Positions 18,221-26,500 of a DNA stretch of 64,000 nt are shown here, one piece after another; within the stretch, counting starts at the first letter, position 1, and each line of letters opens with the position of its first letter. The translations under genes and the position numbers were made by a program. Source of the stretch: Candidatus Rifleibacteriota bacterium (lineage in GTDB: Bacteria; Muiribacteriota; Ozemobacteria; Ozemobacterales; Ozemobacteraceae); the NCBI GenBank assembly GCA_024710355.1, contig JANJUX010000028.1:46964-110963 (forward strand). Direction: 5' to 3'. A model generated the notes under the pieces. It was not told the origin of the DNA. It searched no databases and saw nothing but the letters and a program-made list of their open reading frames with translations.

Positions 18221-19231
18221 TTATTGACCTTCGTCGGGTTCATCGGCGTTTTCGCCTGGTTCTTCGAACCGGAACGAGACGTCGAGAGGCCCGATGGCGT
18301 AGGTGTCTTCTGGAACAACTGCTATCAGCACAATTTTACGGTTCAGTTCCCTGATGCGGTTGACCATATCGTAGAAAGAAATCATCGATTCGGAAGAAAG
18401 GTCACCAAATCTGCCGGTGAGCGGGTTGGCAATCATGCCAAGGTTGACGACCTCCTGATTGATTTCATCCATGAAATTTTTCAGGTCCCGGGCAATTTCA
18501 CCGCGATTGGCCCGGCCATTTATCTCGACCGAGGCGATTTCCTGGTTTTTCGTGAAGATCAGGTTGTTTGGCAATACGAGAAACCTGACATTGCCGAGTT
18601 CTTCGCCGGCGTTGATGTTCTCGGCCGCCACTGCGCCGACGACGAGGTCCTGTGTCGAAGTCGCAATATGATTCGCCATCTGCCCAAGCTGCTCTTTGTT
18701 TTCGGTGAAGAACTCGATTTCATCTTTGACTTTGACGCCGCGGCGGCGCACCTTGTCGGTAAGACTGATGATCAGGTTGGTGAGCTCCTTCATGACTTCT
18801 TCGGGGCGGCGTCCGGCGGCGATAACACAGACCGCCAGCGGCTCGTCTTTTCTGAAGACGACGCTCTCGGTCTCTTTGATGCGCACCTGCGAAGTCAGCC
18901 GGGCAACGTCATCGTTGAGGGCCTTCTTTTCCTGTTCGAGACGATTGCGCGATTCGACGAGGCCGCGGGTTTCGGCCTGCAGCTTGTCGATTTCCTGACG
19001 GATGGTGTCCATTGAGAAAAGCGCGGTGCGCACATCTTCAGAAAGGGCGGCCGCGACTCCCAGCGTCAGCAGGGTAATGAGAATGCCGGTCGAAATGGCG
19101 ACGACAAGAGCGGTTATGCGCGGTCGCAGGCCGAAGATCGTCAGTCGTTTTTTGCCGACCAGCGTGCCGAGCCAGTCACCGACATAGGCGATGATGCCGC
19201 TGATTACAACCAGAACGAAGATGTAGGTCAT
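18221..19231 (-). CDS. DUF3084 family membrane protein
   Basis: A 336-residue protein with two N-terminal membrane helices (about 3-22 and 40-62, the second after the conserved GKKRLTIFGLRPR loop), a coiled coil (about 72-120) and a soluble domain with the IAAGRRPEEV... and AGEELGNVRFLVLPN stretches typical of DUF3084. The family is found in diderm lineages and is of unknown function. It overlaps lptB by 4 bases and is therefore coupled to the LPS transport genes, suggesting an envelope role. Confidence 0.75.
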   Translation of the reverse strand: MTYIFVLVVISGIIAYVGDWLGTLVGKKRLTIFGLRPRITALVVAISTGILITLLTLGVAAALSEDVRTALFSMDTIRQEIDKLQAETRGLVESRNRLEQEKKALNDDVARLTSQVRIKETESVVFRKDEPLAVCVIAAGRRPEEVMKELTNLIISLTDKVRRRGVKVKDEIEFFTENKEQLGQMANHIATSTQDLVVGAVAAENINAGEELGNVRFLVLPNNLIFTKNQEIASVEINGRANRGEIARDLKNFMDEINQEVVNLGMIANPLTGRFGDLSSESMISFYDMVNRIRELNRKIVLIAVVPEDTYAIGPLDVSFRFEEPGENADEPDEGQ

Positions 19232-20031
19232 TGGCTGAACTTCTCAATCTGGTCGAGCTGGAAACGGTCTCCGAGATAGAATTTGCGGGCGGTTTCGTCC
19301 TGGGCGACGTGCTGAGCGGTGCCCGAGACGAGAATCTTGCCGAGGCTGAGAATATAGGCGCGGTCGACAATCGCCAGGGTTTCGCGCACGTTGTGGTCGG
19401 TTATCAGTAGCCCGAGGCCCTTCTTCTGCAGTTCGAGCACGATGCTCTGAATGTCCTGGACCGCGATCGGGTCGACGCCGGCGAACGGTTCGTCGAGCAG
19501 TATGAAACTGGGTTCGGCCGCCAGTGCGCGCGCGATTTCGACACGGCGGCGCTCGCCGCCCGAGAGGGCATAGCCGAGGCTGTCGGAAATACGGCCGATA
19601 TTGAGTTCGGTCAGCAGCTTGTCGAGGCGCTGTTTGCGTTCTTTGTCGCTGATATTGATGCCTTCCAGGATCAGCCAGATGTTCTCGCGCACTGTCAGTT
19701 TGCGAAAGACGCTGGCTTCCTGGGGCAGGTAGCCGATACCCATGCGCGCCCGCTGATACATTGCTTTATGCGTGATATCGCGGTCGTTGAAGGTGACTTT
19801 GCCGCTGTCTGGCTTTACCAGACCGACAACCATGTAGAAGGTGGTGGTTTTGCCGGCACCGTTGGGGCCGAGCAACCCGACGATTTCGCCCTTTTTTATG
19901 TTCAGCGATACATTGTCGACGACCTTGCGGCCTTTGTAGGTTTTACAGACCGAATGAACGATAATTTCGTCAAGCGGCGCGTTGATCGGTATGACTGCTG
20001 ATTGAGTCTGGCTGGTTTCCTGGGTATTCAT
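19228..20031 (-). CDS. lptB: LPS export ABC transporter ATPase LptB
   Basis: A 267-residue ABC ATPase that powers extraction of LPS from the inner membrane with LptFG. Walker A GPNGAGKTT, the LptB-typical IGYLPQEASVFRKLTV, signature LSGGERRRVEIAR, Walker B ILLDEPFAGVDP and the switch His in ITDHNV are all present. The N-terminal 25 residues are longer than in E. coli LptB. It sits between lptA and DUF3084; lptF and lptG are not in the window. Confidence 0.95.
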   Translation of the reverse strand: MNTQETSQTQSAVIPINAPLDEIIVHSVCKTYKGRKVVDNVSLNIKKGEIVGLLGPNGAGKTTTFYMVVGLVKPDSGKVTFNDRDITHKAMYQRARMGIGYLPQEASVFRKLTVRENIWLILEGINISDKERKQRLDKLLTELNIGRISDSLGYALSGGERRRVEIARALAAEPSFILLDEPFAGVDPIAVQDIQSIVLELQKKGLGLLITDHNVRETLAIVDRAYILSLGKILVSGTAQHVAQDETARKFYLGDRFQLDQIEKFSQ

Positions 20032-20033
20032 GG

Positions 20034-21092
20034 TTAGTCTTCTTCGTCGGCTGTGGCTTCGATAACGCCGTCTTCATCCGCAAGCTTCGTGTAATCTCCG
20101 GGGGGCATGCCTGGCGGAACAGCGATCGCGTCCTCGTCCAGTTTGTTGTCGGCGGCAACTTCTGCGGCGTCATCAGCGGTGTCGTCGCCCGTTTTTTTCT
20201 TTTTCTTCTTTTTGTCCTTGTCTTTATCTTTGTCTTTGCTTTTCATGCCGCCGCTGCCGGGATAAACGGTGGCATGCACGTTGCCGACCGCGATGGTGCG
20301 CTCTTCGTTCGGGTAGTAGATAATTTTGTTGGCATAGAGTTCAGAAACCTGTTCGGCGTTGCTGCCCGCTTCCTTCGAAGTCTGAAAGGCGTGCGCATGC
20401 CCGACGATGATCATGCGGTTTTCCTTGTTCAGATAAATCGCCTTGTCGCCAGTGGCGCGCAGGGTTTCGGTGATGATTTCGACGTTGTTGCGGGCGATCG
20501 CCTTGTCTTCGTCAGAGAAGAGTTCAAGCGTTTCGCAGATAAGGTCAGAAACCGGTTCTTTTTCGTTTTCGGCGGCCTCTTCTTCGGTTTCGCCATCGCG
20601 GTAGGCAACTTCGATAACCCGCACATTGCCCTTGGCGATGAAGCGTTTTTCTTTCTGAAAGGCTTCAACTTCGTTGCAGGTGAGAATTACCCGCGTCTTT
20701 TTCGTTTTCTGCTCGCTGTTTGGGTCCTGGCTGGCGCGTTCGACGATGCGCACCAGTTTCGGGTTGCCGCGGGCAAGAATGCGGTCTTCTTTGACATAGG
20801 CTTCGAGATAATCAGAGGAAAGAACCGAGCCCGGCTGCTCGACTTTGACGTTGTCGATCGCCTTGACGATTTCGAGGTCGCGGTCGTAGATGCCGCGGTC
20901 TGCCGTCAGGGTCGAGTCTTTCTGCTCGGCTTTCAGGCCGCCGCGGGCGACATAGATATTATTGTGAAAGGTCATCAGTTTACTGGTGATGACCATGTCG
21001 CCGGCCGTCACCGTGGTGATGGCCGAGGCTGTCGTTGCCAGAAGGCAGAAAAACAGGCCGGTTGCCAGTTTTTTAAAGCGGTTTAGGTTCAT
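20034..21092 (-). CDS. lptA: LptA/OstA-like periplasmic LPS transport protein
   Basis: A 352-residue protein with an N-terminal signal peptide (ALFFCLLATTASA-type core) and repeated OstA beta-jellyroll strands (ADRGIYDRDLEIVKAIDNVKV, SSDYLEAYVKEDRILARGN, EAFQKEKRFIAKGNVRV, ATGDKAIYLNKENRMIIVG). It should bridge LPS across the periplasm between LptC and LptD. It is about twice the length of E. coli LptA and ends in an odd tail: an uninterrupted run of Lys/Asp (about residues 285-302) followed by a strongly acidic stretch. It overlaps lptC by 4 bases. Confidence 0.82.
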   Translation of the reverse strand: MNLNRFKKLATGLFFCLLATTASAITTVTAGDMVITSKLMTFHNNIYVARGGLKAEQKDSTLTADRGIYDRDLEIVKAIDNVKVEQPGSVLSSDYLEAYVKEDRILARGNPKLVRIVERASQDPNSEQKTKKTRVILTCNEVEAFQKEKRFIAKGNVRVIEVAYRDGETEEEAAENEKEPVSDLICETLELFSDEDKAIARNNVEIITETLRATGDKAIYLNKENRMIIVGHAHAFQTSKEAGSNAEQVSELYANKIIYYPNEERTIAVGNVHATVYPGSGGMKSKDKDKDKDKKKKKKKTGDDTADDAAEVAADNKLDEDAIAVPPGMPPGDYTKLADEDGVIEATADEED

Positions 21093-21856
21093 TGTTGCTT
21101 GTTCCCGGTTTGATTAATGATTGTCTCTGTTGAAACGCTCTCTGAGGCAGGCACAGCTGCAGACTCAGTCGCGGCAGTCATGTCGTTTAAAGAAGCTGAA
21201 GCGGCCGGTGCGGCGTTGAGATTGCGAATCGGCAGCAGCAGATTCTCGATTGGGGGTGCTACCGGAACTCCGTCAATCATGGTGCCCTCCGAGGCGTTTG
21301 CGGTCTGCGAAGCGGTTTTATCCCAGATTCTGATCACTACCTGCTGGTTGATGGTCGCTTCTTTCGTCTGGGTATTATAACTCATTCCGAGGCCGGTGAT
21401 AACTGCATCGTCCTTCCAGATGGTGACCGGCTTCTGACTGTGCAGTTCTTTGCGGTTCAGATAATAGCGCATCTCTTCGGTTCTGATTCTTTCGCGTTCG
21501 GTGTTCCAGGCGCGCACGTCACCCCAGAACTTCGCTTCAAACGGATTCTTCAGACCTTTTTCGGCCAGCAGCCAGCCAGACCAGGTCGCGACGTCCTGTT
21601 TGTAGAAAATGGTGCGGATATTGGTCGCGTCGATGTTGTTCTGGTTGTCATCCATTTCGCAGAGGTCGGCAAACATGCGGGCATGCTCGAAACCGCCTTC
21701 GACCTGGCTGAAATTGACGTCTCTGAGCATCATGCGATGCTTGACATAGGCGGCTTTAACGCCCTCTTCGATTTTTTCGTCCCAGAGGATGATGGCAATA
21801 AAGCTGGCCAGCAGCAGACCCCAGAACCAGAAACTCATCAGTATGTTCTTGACCAT
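21089..21856 (-). CDS. lptC: LptC-like membrane-anchored LPS transport protein
   Basis: A 255-residue protein with one N-terminal membrane anchor (about 7-25) and a periplasmic domain in which GFEHARMFADLCEMDDNQNNIDATNIRTIFY reads as the first strands of the LptC jellyroll, followed by AVITGLGMSYNTQTKEATINQQVVIRIWD, the typical closing strands. The final 60 residues are low-complexity Ala/Ser. LptC receives LPS from LptBFG and hands it to LptA; gene order lptC-lptA-lptB supports the call. Confidence 0.75.
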   Translation of the reverse strand: MVKNILMSFWFWGLLLASFIAIILWDEKIEEGVKAAYVKHRMMLRDVNFSQVEGGFEHARMFADLCEMDDNQNNIDATNIRTIFYKQDVATWSGWLLAEKGLKNPFEAKFWGDVRAWNTERERIRTEEMRYYLNRKELHSQKPVTIWKDDAVITGLGMSYNTQTKEATINQQVVIRIWDKTASQTANASEGTMIDGVPVAPPIENLLLPIRNLNAAPAASASLNDMTAATESAAVPASESVSTETIINQTGNKQQ

Positions 21857-21861
21857 AAGCT

Positions 21862-22743
21862 TCAGTCTGTCCTTCCAAGGGCGGCATGTTCGTAGCGTTC
21901 ATGAAACCAGCACCAGTGATCTGGCCTGCGCCTGAAGGCTTCTTCGTAACGCCTGACGTATTTCTGCACGCGCTGTCGCATGCTTTCGCCCTTTTCCCAG
22001 GTGATCGGGGCCTCGAAACTCAACAGCAGACTGCCGTCGCGCTGCCGTTCGGTAAACGACGGAATCAGCGGCGCGCCGCTGCGCACCGAGAGAATGACCG
22101 GGGAACTGTAAAAAGAGGCGTTGCGCCCGAAGAATTCGACCTGATAGCCCCATTCGCGGGCATTGAGATCAGAAAGCATGCCGACGGTCTTGCCCTGATG
22201 CAGCAGTTTGAGCGATTCGGTGATGCTTTTTTCCATGATCACCTTTACGCCGCGCCGCTCTCTGAAGCTGTTCATGAATTCGGTCATCTGGTTGACCGCC
22301 TGCGGCCGGGCGAGCACGTGCAGTGGCAGGCCCATTTTACGCAGTTCGTAGCCCATGACTTCCCAGTTGCCGAAGTGAGCGGAGAGAATGATGATGCCTT
22401 TGCCTTTTCTGGTGGCTTCTTCGAGATGCTCGCGTCCGACCACTTTTATGAAGTCGGGGTTGTGTTCGACGAGTTTTTCGTAGAAGAATACTTCAAGAAT
22501 CGTCTGCGCCTGGTTTTCAACCATGCGGCGCAGAATTTCGTCTTTACGGCCGGCGAATTCGGCCGGCAGCAGCTCGTCGGCCCGGCGCAACTGCCGTGCG
22601 AACACCAGCGGAAACACCTTCATCAGCAGGCGCCGCAGTTTCGGCACGGCTGTGGCCGGCAGGCGGGTCATAATTTTGACCAGCGTGCTCAGCAGGTGAT
22701 AGCGCGCCGTGCGCTTCAGAGTTTTCAGTTGATCACGCAGCAT
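21862..22743 (-). CDS. Lipid A biosynthesis acyltransferase (LpxL/HtrB family)
   Basis: A 293-residue acyltransferase of the lauroyl/myristoyl lipid A family. The catalytic motif HFGNWE occupies 123-128 (the H(X)4E form used by LpxL/LpxM), followed by GYELRKMGLPLHVLARP and a conserved late strand APLIPSF. These enzymes add a secondary acyl chain to Kdo2-lipid IVA at the inner membrane. The start overlaps the kdsC stop by one base (TGATG), placing acylation directly in the Kdo/LPS operon. Confidence 0.85.
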   Translation of the reverse strand: MLRDQLKTLKRTARYHLLSTLVKIMTRLPATAVPKLRRLLMKVFPLVFARQLRRADELLPAEFAGRKDEILRRMVENQAQTILEVFFYEKLVEHNPDFIKVVGREHLEEATRKGKGIIILSAHFGNWEVMGYELRKMGLPLHVLARPQAVNQMTEFMNSFRERRGVKVIMEKSITESLKLLHQGKTVGMLSDLNAREWGYQVEFFGRNASFYSSPVILSVRSGAPLIPSFTERQRDGSLLLSFEAPITWEKGESMRQRVQKYVRRYEEAFRRRPDHWCWFHERYEHAALGRTD

Positions 22744-23291
22744 CAGGATTCGATGTATTTTCTGATCAGGTTTTCCATCAGGCCCTTGTGGCCGAGAATG
22801 ATGTCGACGACCTCGCGAATGACTCCGTGGCCGCCGTCGGCATCGAGAATGTAATCGGTGTAAGGTCGGATCGACGGGTGGTGGTTGGCCGGGGCGAAAA
22901 ACAGGCCAACGCGGGTGCCGACCGGCAGGTCGTTGATGTCGTCACCGATATAGGCGACTTCTTCAGCTTTAAGGTTGCGGCGTTCGAGAATTTCGGCGAG
23001 CACTTTGCCTTTCAGGGCGATACCCTGGTGCAGTTCTTCGAACTTGAGTTCGGCGGCGCGCTTTTCTAGGGCTTCTGAGCTGCGGCCGGTAATACTGCCC
23101 GCCATCAGCCCGGCGTCGTGCCAGAGCTTGATTCCGAGGCCGTCGACGGTTGAGAAGAATTTCATTTCGGAACCGTTGCTGCCAAGCACGATGCGGCCGT
23201 CGGTAAGAACGCCGTCGCAGTCGAAAAGCAGCATTTTTATCTTTTTACAGGCTTCTTTGAACGCCTGTGGCGATTTCAGGGAGGTGGTCAT
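22743..23291 (-). CDS. kdsC: 3-deoxy-D-manno-octulosonate 8-phosphate phosphatase
   Basis: A 182-residue HAD phosphatase that makes free Kdo from Kdo-8-phosphate. The catalytic DCDGVLTDG is at 24-32, followed by the TVDGLGIKLWHDAGL and ITGRSSE motifs and YIGDDINDLPVG, all diagnostic of KdsC. The ATG has AAAGGG upstream; an in-frame start at 23372 would begin inside the promoter -35. It is the first gene of the run through the acyltransferase and lptC-lptA-lptB. Confidence 0.92.
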   Translation of the reverse strand: MTTSLKSPQAFKEACKKIKMLLFDCDGVLTDGRIVLGSNGSEMKFFSTVDGLGIKLWHDAGLMAGSITGRSSEALEKRAAELKFEELHQGIALKGKVLAEILERRNLKAEEVAYIGDDINDLPVGTRVGLFFAPANHHPSIRPYTDYILDADGGHGVIREVVDIILGHKGLMENLIRKYIES

Positions 23292-23343
23292 GCAGTTGCC
23301 CTTTCTGCGGCGCCGGGGTCGCCGGCTGGCCATGAGTGCCGAT

Positions 23344-23372
23344 AAAATACCATACAATCCCCCCCGACGCAA
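23344..23372 (-). promoter_or_regulatory. Promoter of the kdsC-lpt operon
   Basis: On the minus strand TTGCGT and TATTTT are 17 bases apart, with a TGG just before the -10 (extended). The predicted transcription start is about 46 bases before the kdsC ATG. The same TTGCGT/TGG layout occurs at 45627-45655. Confidence 0.5.
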
Positions 23373-23469
23373 ATTGCGGTAACCCGCGATATTTCAGCTG
23401 CGGGGGTTTGGGCTGCAAACCTTCGTGTTTTAAATATCGCCGAAAGTTTCAATATCTGCTGTTTAAAAA

Positions 23470-23931
23470 TCAAAGGTCCTGAAAAAACCATTTGCCTTTA
23501 ATTTTCACGATGGGCAACGCGTAAGATTTTGATCCGACATCGACCGTTATCTGCCCCACACGTTCGTTATAGCTGTCGTAACCGTCGGCAAGATGTGTTA
23601 AGCGGGCAGTCTTGAGAGTCTCTGCCATTTGAGGAAAATTGTCTTTGTTTTCCTCGAACTTTTCCCTGTACCCCTCCTGATCGTTGCAAAGTTCAACGAT
23701 TTTATCGATGTCTCTGATTGATAAAGCTTGTAAAAGCTCGTTAACTCTGGCCAGCACCTCAGACGCTTCCTGCTCCATGGTTTCGGGGGTTGCCGGCGGT
23801 GAATATTTAACGGTTTCCTTCTCAGCATAGACTTTTCCGGAATAATCAGAAATCTTGCGGTCGTCAAAGGTCAGCACCGCAAACACCGCCAGAGTAATGG
23901 TGCAAAGTCGTGTGAAAAAGCCTTTTTTCAT
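23470..23931 (-). CDS. Small exported protein of unknown function
   Basis: A 153-residue protein that I do not recognise with confidence. Starting at this ATG gives Lys-rich MKKGFFTRLCTITLAVFAVLTF, a signal peptide or anchor; an upstream in-frame ATG (23970) would bury it. The mature part has a helix (EQEASEVLARVNELLQALSIRDIDKIVELC) followed by beta strands near the C-terminus ending with VKIKGKWFFQDL, the outline of a cystatin/NTF2-like small fold. It is slightly AT-richer than its neighbours and stands alone between kdsC and the toxin-antitoxin pair. Confidence 0.5.
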   Translation of the reverse strand: MKKGFFTRLCTITLAVFAVLTFDDRKISDYSGKVYAEKETVKYSPPATPETMEQEASEVLARVNELLQALSIRDIDKIVELCNDQEGYREKFEENKDNFPQMAETLKTARLTHLADGYDSYNERVGQITVDVGSKSYALPIVKIKGKWFFQDL

Positions 23932-24050
23932 ATCCTCGCAGATCTCCCATTGTTTCTTAGATGCACACACAATACAAATGTTCTATCACAAAACTCTTTG
24001 GATGGGTTTCAAGGTTTTTTATTCGCACCGGTTACTTGTCTGTTATTGTA

Positions 24051-24079
24051 TTGCAAATGTCACTACAATTAAATATAAT
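24051..24079 (+). promoter_or_regulatory. Promoter of the RelB/YafQ toxin-antitoxin pair
   Basis: TTGCAA and TATAAT separated by exactly 17 bases, 21 bases upstream of the antitoxin ATG, with AGGAGAA as ribosome site. The surroundings are AT-rich; antitoxin autoregulation at this site would be expected from the family, but I see no clear operator palindrome. Confidence 0.7.
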
Positions 24080-24100
24080 TAGTAGCAGGAGAATAAAAAA

Positions 24101-24364
24101 ATGGGCAAAACTGCAACAATTCAAACCCGGGTTGAGCCAGGTATTAAAACTGAAGTGGAAAAGGTTTTGAAGACTCTGGGGCTTACGACCAGTGAAGCGA
24201 TCGGGATTTTTTTCAGGCGGATCATCATGGAACAGGGGTTGCCTTTTCCGGTGAAGATTACCAACCCTGAAACCATCAAGGCGATTGAAGAGGCCATTGA
24301 GGGGAAGAATCTGAGCAGGGTTTACAGCCGACCAGAAGACATGTTCGAGGATCTGGATGCTTAA
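24101..24364 (+). CDS. RelB/DinJ-family antitoxin
   Basis: An 87-residue antitoxin. The N-terminus (TIQTRVEPGIKTEVEKVLKTLGLTTSEAIGIFFRRII) is the ribbon-helix-helix DNA-binding domain of the RelB/DinJ family, and the GLPFPV segment after it is a family hallmark; the remaining C-terminus would wrap the toxin. It overlaps the toxin start by 8 bases, the normal coupling in such pairs. Confidence 0.92.
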   Translation: MGKTATIQTRVEPGIKTEVEKVLKTLGLTTSEAIGIFFRRIIMEQGLPFPVKITNPETIKAIEEAIEGKNLSRVYSRPEDMFEDLDA

Positions 24365-24623
24365 GAGCCAGTTTGGCAGCAAGTTTAAAAAGGATTACAA
24401 AAAAGCTGGCAAGCAGGGGCGTGATATCGATGTTCTAAAGGATATTGTGGGCAGACTGCTGAGGCAGGAAAAACTCGAAAGTAAATTTAAAGATCATGAG
24501 TTAACCGGGAACTGGAAAGGCGTCAGGGAGTGTCATCTGGCTCCGGACTGGCTTCTGTTATATCGAATTGATGGTGATACGATTGTTTTCATCAGAACCG
24601 GATCACATTCTGAGGTTTTGTAG
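24357..24623 (+). CDS. YafQ-family mRNA interferase toxin
   Basis: An 88-residue RelE-superfamily toxin of the YafQ branch. The conserved residues are visible: FKKDYKKA near the N-terminus, DHELTGNWKGVRECHLAPDWLLLYRI and the C-terminal RTGSHSEV, including the His residues used for ribosome-dependent mRNA cleavage by YafQ. It is intact and full length, so the pair is probably functional. A terminator follows within 50 bases. Confidence 0.92.
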   Translation: MLKSQFGSKFKKDYKKAGKQGRDIDVLKDIVGRLLRQEKLESKFKDHELTGNWKGVRECHLAPDWLLLYRIDGDTIVFIRTGSHSEVL

Positions 24624-24670
24624 GTAACGCCGGCATTGACGCTGGTTGTTGCAGGTTTTGTAATATAAAA

Positions 24671-24707
24671 AACGGGGCTGTTTCACCTGATGTGAAGCAG
24701 CCCCGTT
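24671..24707. terminator. Bidirectional intrinsic terminator
   Basis: A 16-bp stem (24671-24686 with 24692-24707, one G-U pair) with a 5-base loop, A-tract on the left and T-tract on the right. It separates the toxin gene (+) from the converging beta-barrel gene (-). Confidence 0.92.
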
Positions 24708-24727
24708 TTTATTGATCTTTTTAGAGG

Positions 24728-25795
24728 TTAGAACGCGATGGTGCCACCGAAAACGAAGTTGTTGTTGCGTTTGTGGGCGATGGCGCCCGGCAGGTTTTCG
24801 TAATCGCCGTCGGAAATATAAGAGGCGTTCAGATACAGGGCGTTCTGGTAGTTGAACCGGAATCCGAGGCTGAAGCGGTCGCCGTTGAAGTCGTAGACGA
24901 AGCGCAGGTGATCGTTGACCGGCACGAGGCCGCCGATGAGAAAGAAGAACGGGTCGGCTTCGCCGGTGGCGCGGCTGTAGTCGTAGCTGTAGCCGCCGAA
25001 CCGGGCTCTTTTGAACTTGTCGAAGCCGGTATTGACGTTGTGGTAGCGGAATTTGTATTCAGACTGACCGAAGTTGCCGCCAACCCCGACCCAGGCTACC
25101 GGTACCCCCGCCGATACCCAGGCTGAATGGTAGCCGCCGCTGGTGTTCATACTGCCACCGAGGGTAACATTACCGGGCACCTGGTATTTGACGTTAAGAA
25201 ACAGCGGTTCGTCGATGTCGTAGCGGTCCTGATTGGCGAAGGTTTTGTCGAATCCGACTTCGAGCCCGTTCTCGACACCCCAGGCGGCACTGACGGTCGA
25301 ATCGAAATAATCCTGATCGTCGTGTTTGACATCCTGAATGTTGAGCAGGTCAAAGGTCTGAATGTGAACGCCGACTGCAGCCTTGCCCGGTTCGAGCACG
25401 CCGGGTGACGGAACCAGTGTGGCCCCGGTGCCGCCGTGCAGCGACAGACCCTGGCGTGGGGTCAGGCGTTCGGTGAGCAGCGGGCGCAGTTCGCCCGGAA
25501 TTCTCGTGTCGGCGGGCAGCAGATAGCGCTCACCGTCTTTCTGGGCGTTGTTCCCGAGAGTGGTCATCTGGTTCTGGTTGCTTTGAACGTAGTAAGCATC
25601 GGCATTCAGGCTGCGATAATTCTGAGATGGATCGGCGGGAAGCATCTCGGTAAAAGTCTGAGCTGGTGCGGGAGCCTTTCTTCGATCGCCTGAAAGAAAC
25701 CCCTGAAACTGCTTGAGGTCAAGGGCAAAGCCGCTGCTGGCAACAGATAGCAGAATGGCCGTGGCAGTTGAAATAAATTTTTTGCGACTTTTCAT
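24728..25795 (-). CDS. Outer-membrane beta-barrel protein
   Basis: A 355-residue exported protein with a signal peptide ending near SSGFA. After a polar N-terminal region (about 25-110, Gln/Asn/Pro-rich) the rest is a succession of amphipathic strands rich in Gly, Tyr and Phe (for example LRFVYDFNGDRFSLGFRFNY, ALYLNASYISDGDYENL), ending ...NNNFVFGGTIAF. A terminal Phe is the BAM recognition signature of outer-membrane barrels. The strand pattern recalls the barrel part of YjbH-like proteins, but I cannot assign a function. Monocistronic. Confidence 0.7.
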   Translation of the reverse strand: MKSRKKFISTATAILLSVASSGFALDLKQFQGFLSGDRRKAPAPAQTFTEMLPADPSQNYRSLNADAYYVQSNQNQMTTLGNNAQKDGERYLLPADTRIPGELRPLLTERLTPRQGLSLHGGTGATLVPSPGVLEPGKAAVGVHIQTFDLLNIQDVKHDDQDYFDSTVSAAWGVENGLEVGFDKTFANQDRYDIDEPLFLNVKYQVPGNVTLGGSMNTSGGYHSAWVSAGVPVAWVGVGGNFGQSEYKFRYHNVNTGFDKFKRARFGGYSYDYSRATGEADPFFFLIGGLVPVNDHLRFVYDFNGDRFSLGFRFNYQNALYLNASYISDGDYENLPGAIAHKRNNNFVFGGTIAF

Positions 25796-25970
25796 GCTGC
25801 CACTATCGACAGTGATAAAGCTTTTTTAAACGAATTTTTCACCACTCATAAATTTTTATTTAAATATTGCAACAATTTTCACAAGCTTTTCTGGAGAGGC
25901 AGCTGTGATGAATTTTCTGCATTGTAAAAACTGATTGGCAGGTCGGGCGTTTGCATAAGCGACACTTTTC

Positions 25971-25999
25971 TTGACTTTGACTGGGGGGCTACCTATAAT
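25971..25999 (+). promoter_or_regulatory. Strong promoter of the PTS/ABC operon
   Basis: TTGACT and a perfect TATAAT separated by exactly 17 bases. The expected start (about 26006) gives a short leader of about 33 bases before the HutP-like gene, with no terminator hairpin in it. The rest of the 25796-26038 gap is AT-rich and contains no gene. Confidence 0.85.
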
Positions 26000-26038
26000 G
26001 AACGCTGATTAACCGAAATAAAGAAAGACCCGGTGTAC

Positions 26039-26497
26039 ATGACGCAACTCGCATTTGAGAACGTTCTGCTGCAGAATGGAGCGGTTTCGCTGTCGAAAGC
26101 AGCGGTACTTTGCAGCATGATCGATAACGATCTTGATGATGACCTTATCGATTATCTTGGTAAACACGGCATCAGTGCGGTTATTACCAGGGCCGGCGGC
26201 AGCGGTGACAACCTCAAGAGCAAGATTCTGCGCAACACTTTCGGGGCCGCTGAAAACAGCGGGTTGATCACGGTGAACATGAAGAACCGTCATGTGGTCT
26301 CGCAGCTGGTCGACGAGGTGCTCAGGTCGATCGATGGCCCGATGATGAGTATCGCCGGCGGCGGTCTGAAAATCGGTCTGGCCGTGCGCCAGAGTGATAT
26401 CGCCATTGGTATCTTCGGCAGCATCGGCCTGCCCGGTCTCGATGTCGACCACGAAATTTCGGCCAGCCGCATTCTCTACCATTGCCTGGAGGACTGA
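26039..26497 (+). CDS. HutP-family RNA-binding antiterminator-like protein
   Basis: A 152-residue protein that I assign to the HutP family from its architecture: an early helix, the RAGGSGDNLKSKIL loop matching the Bacillus 'VGSMDAHKV' region, KNRHVVSQLVDEVL matching the 'SHALYHATMEAL' helix, then AGGGLKIGLAVRQ and the closing IAIGIFGSIGLPGLDVDHE, which closely mirrors HutP's 'LYGTIGAPIKGLEHE'. In Bacillus HutP, activated by L-histidine and Mg2+, binds NAG-repeat RNA and prevents termination in the hut operon. Here His85 and His138 are kept but the third metal-site His is Gln89. It is the first gene of a PTS/ABC operon and is followed by EIIA after 3 bases. A GTG two codons upstream is an alternative start; neither has a strong ribosome site. 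Confidence 0.7.
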   Translation: MTQLAFENVLLQNGAVSLSKAAVLCSMIDNDLDDDLIDYLGKHGISAVITRAGGSGDNLKSKILRNTFGAAENSGLITVNMKNRHVVSQLVDEVLRSIDGPMMSIAGGGLKIGLAVRQSDIAIGIFGSIGLPGLDVDHEISASRILYHCLED

Positions 26498-26500
26498 CAG

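Noticed and set aside
20274..21086. A 270-codon open frame antisense to lptA
   Set aside because: Shadow of the LptA reading frame; no ribosome site and no family motifs.
26006..26038. Search for a terminator/antiterminator in the leader of the PTS/ABC operon
   Set aside because: The leader is only about 33 bases with no stem, so classical HutP-style antitermination upstream of the first gene is not supported.
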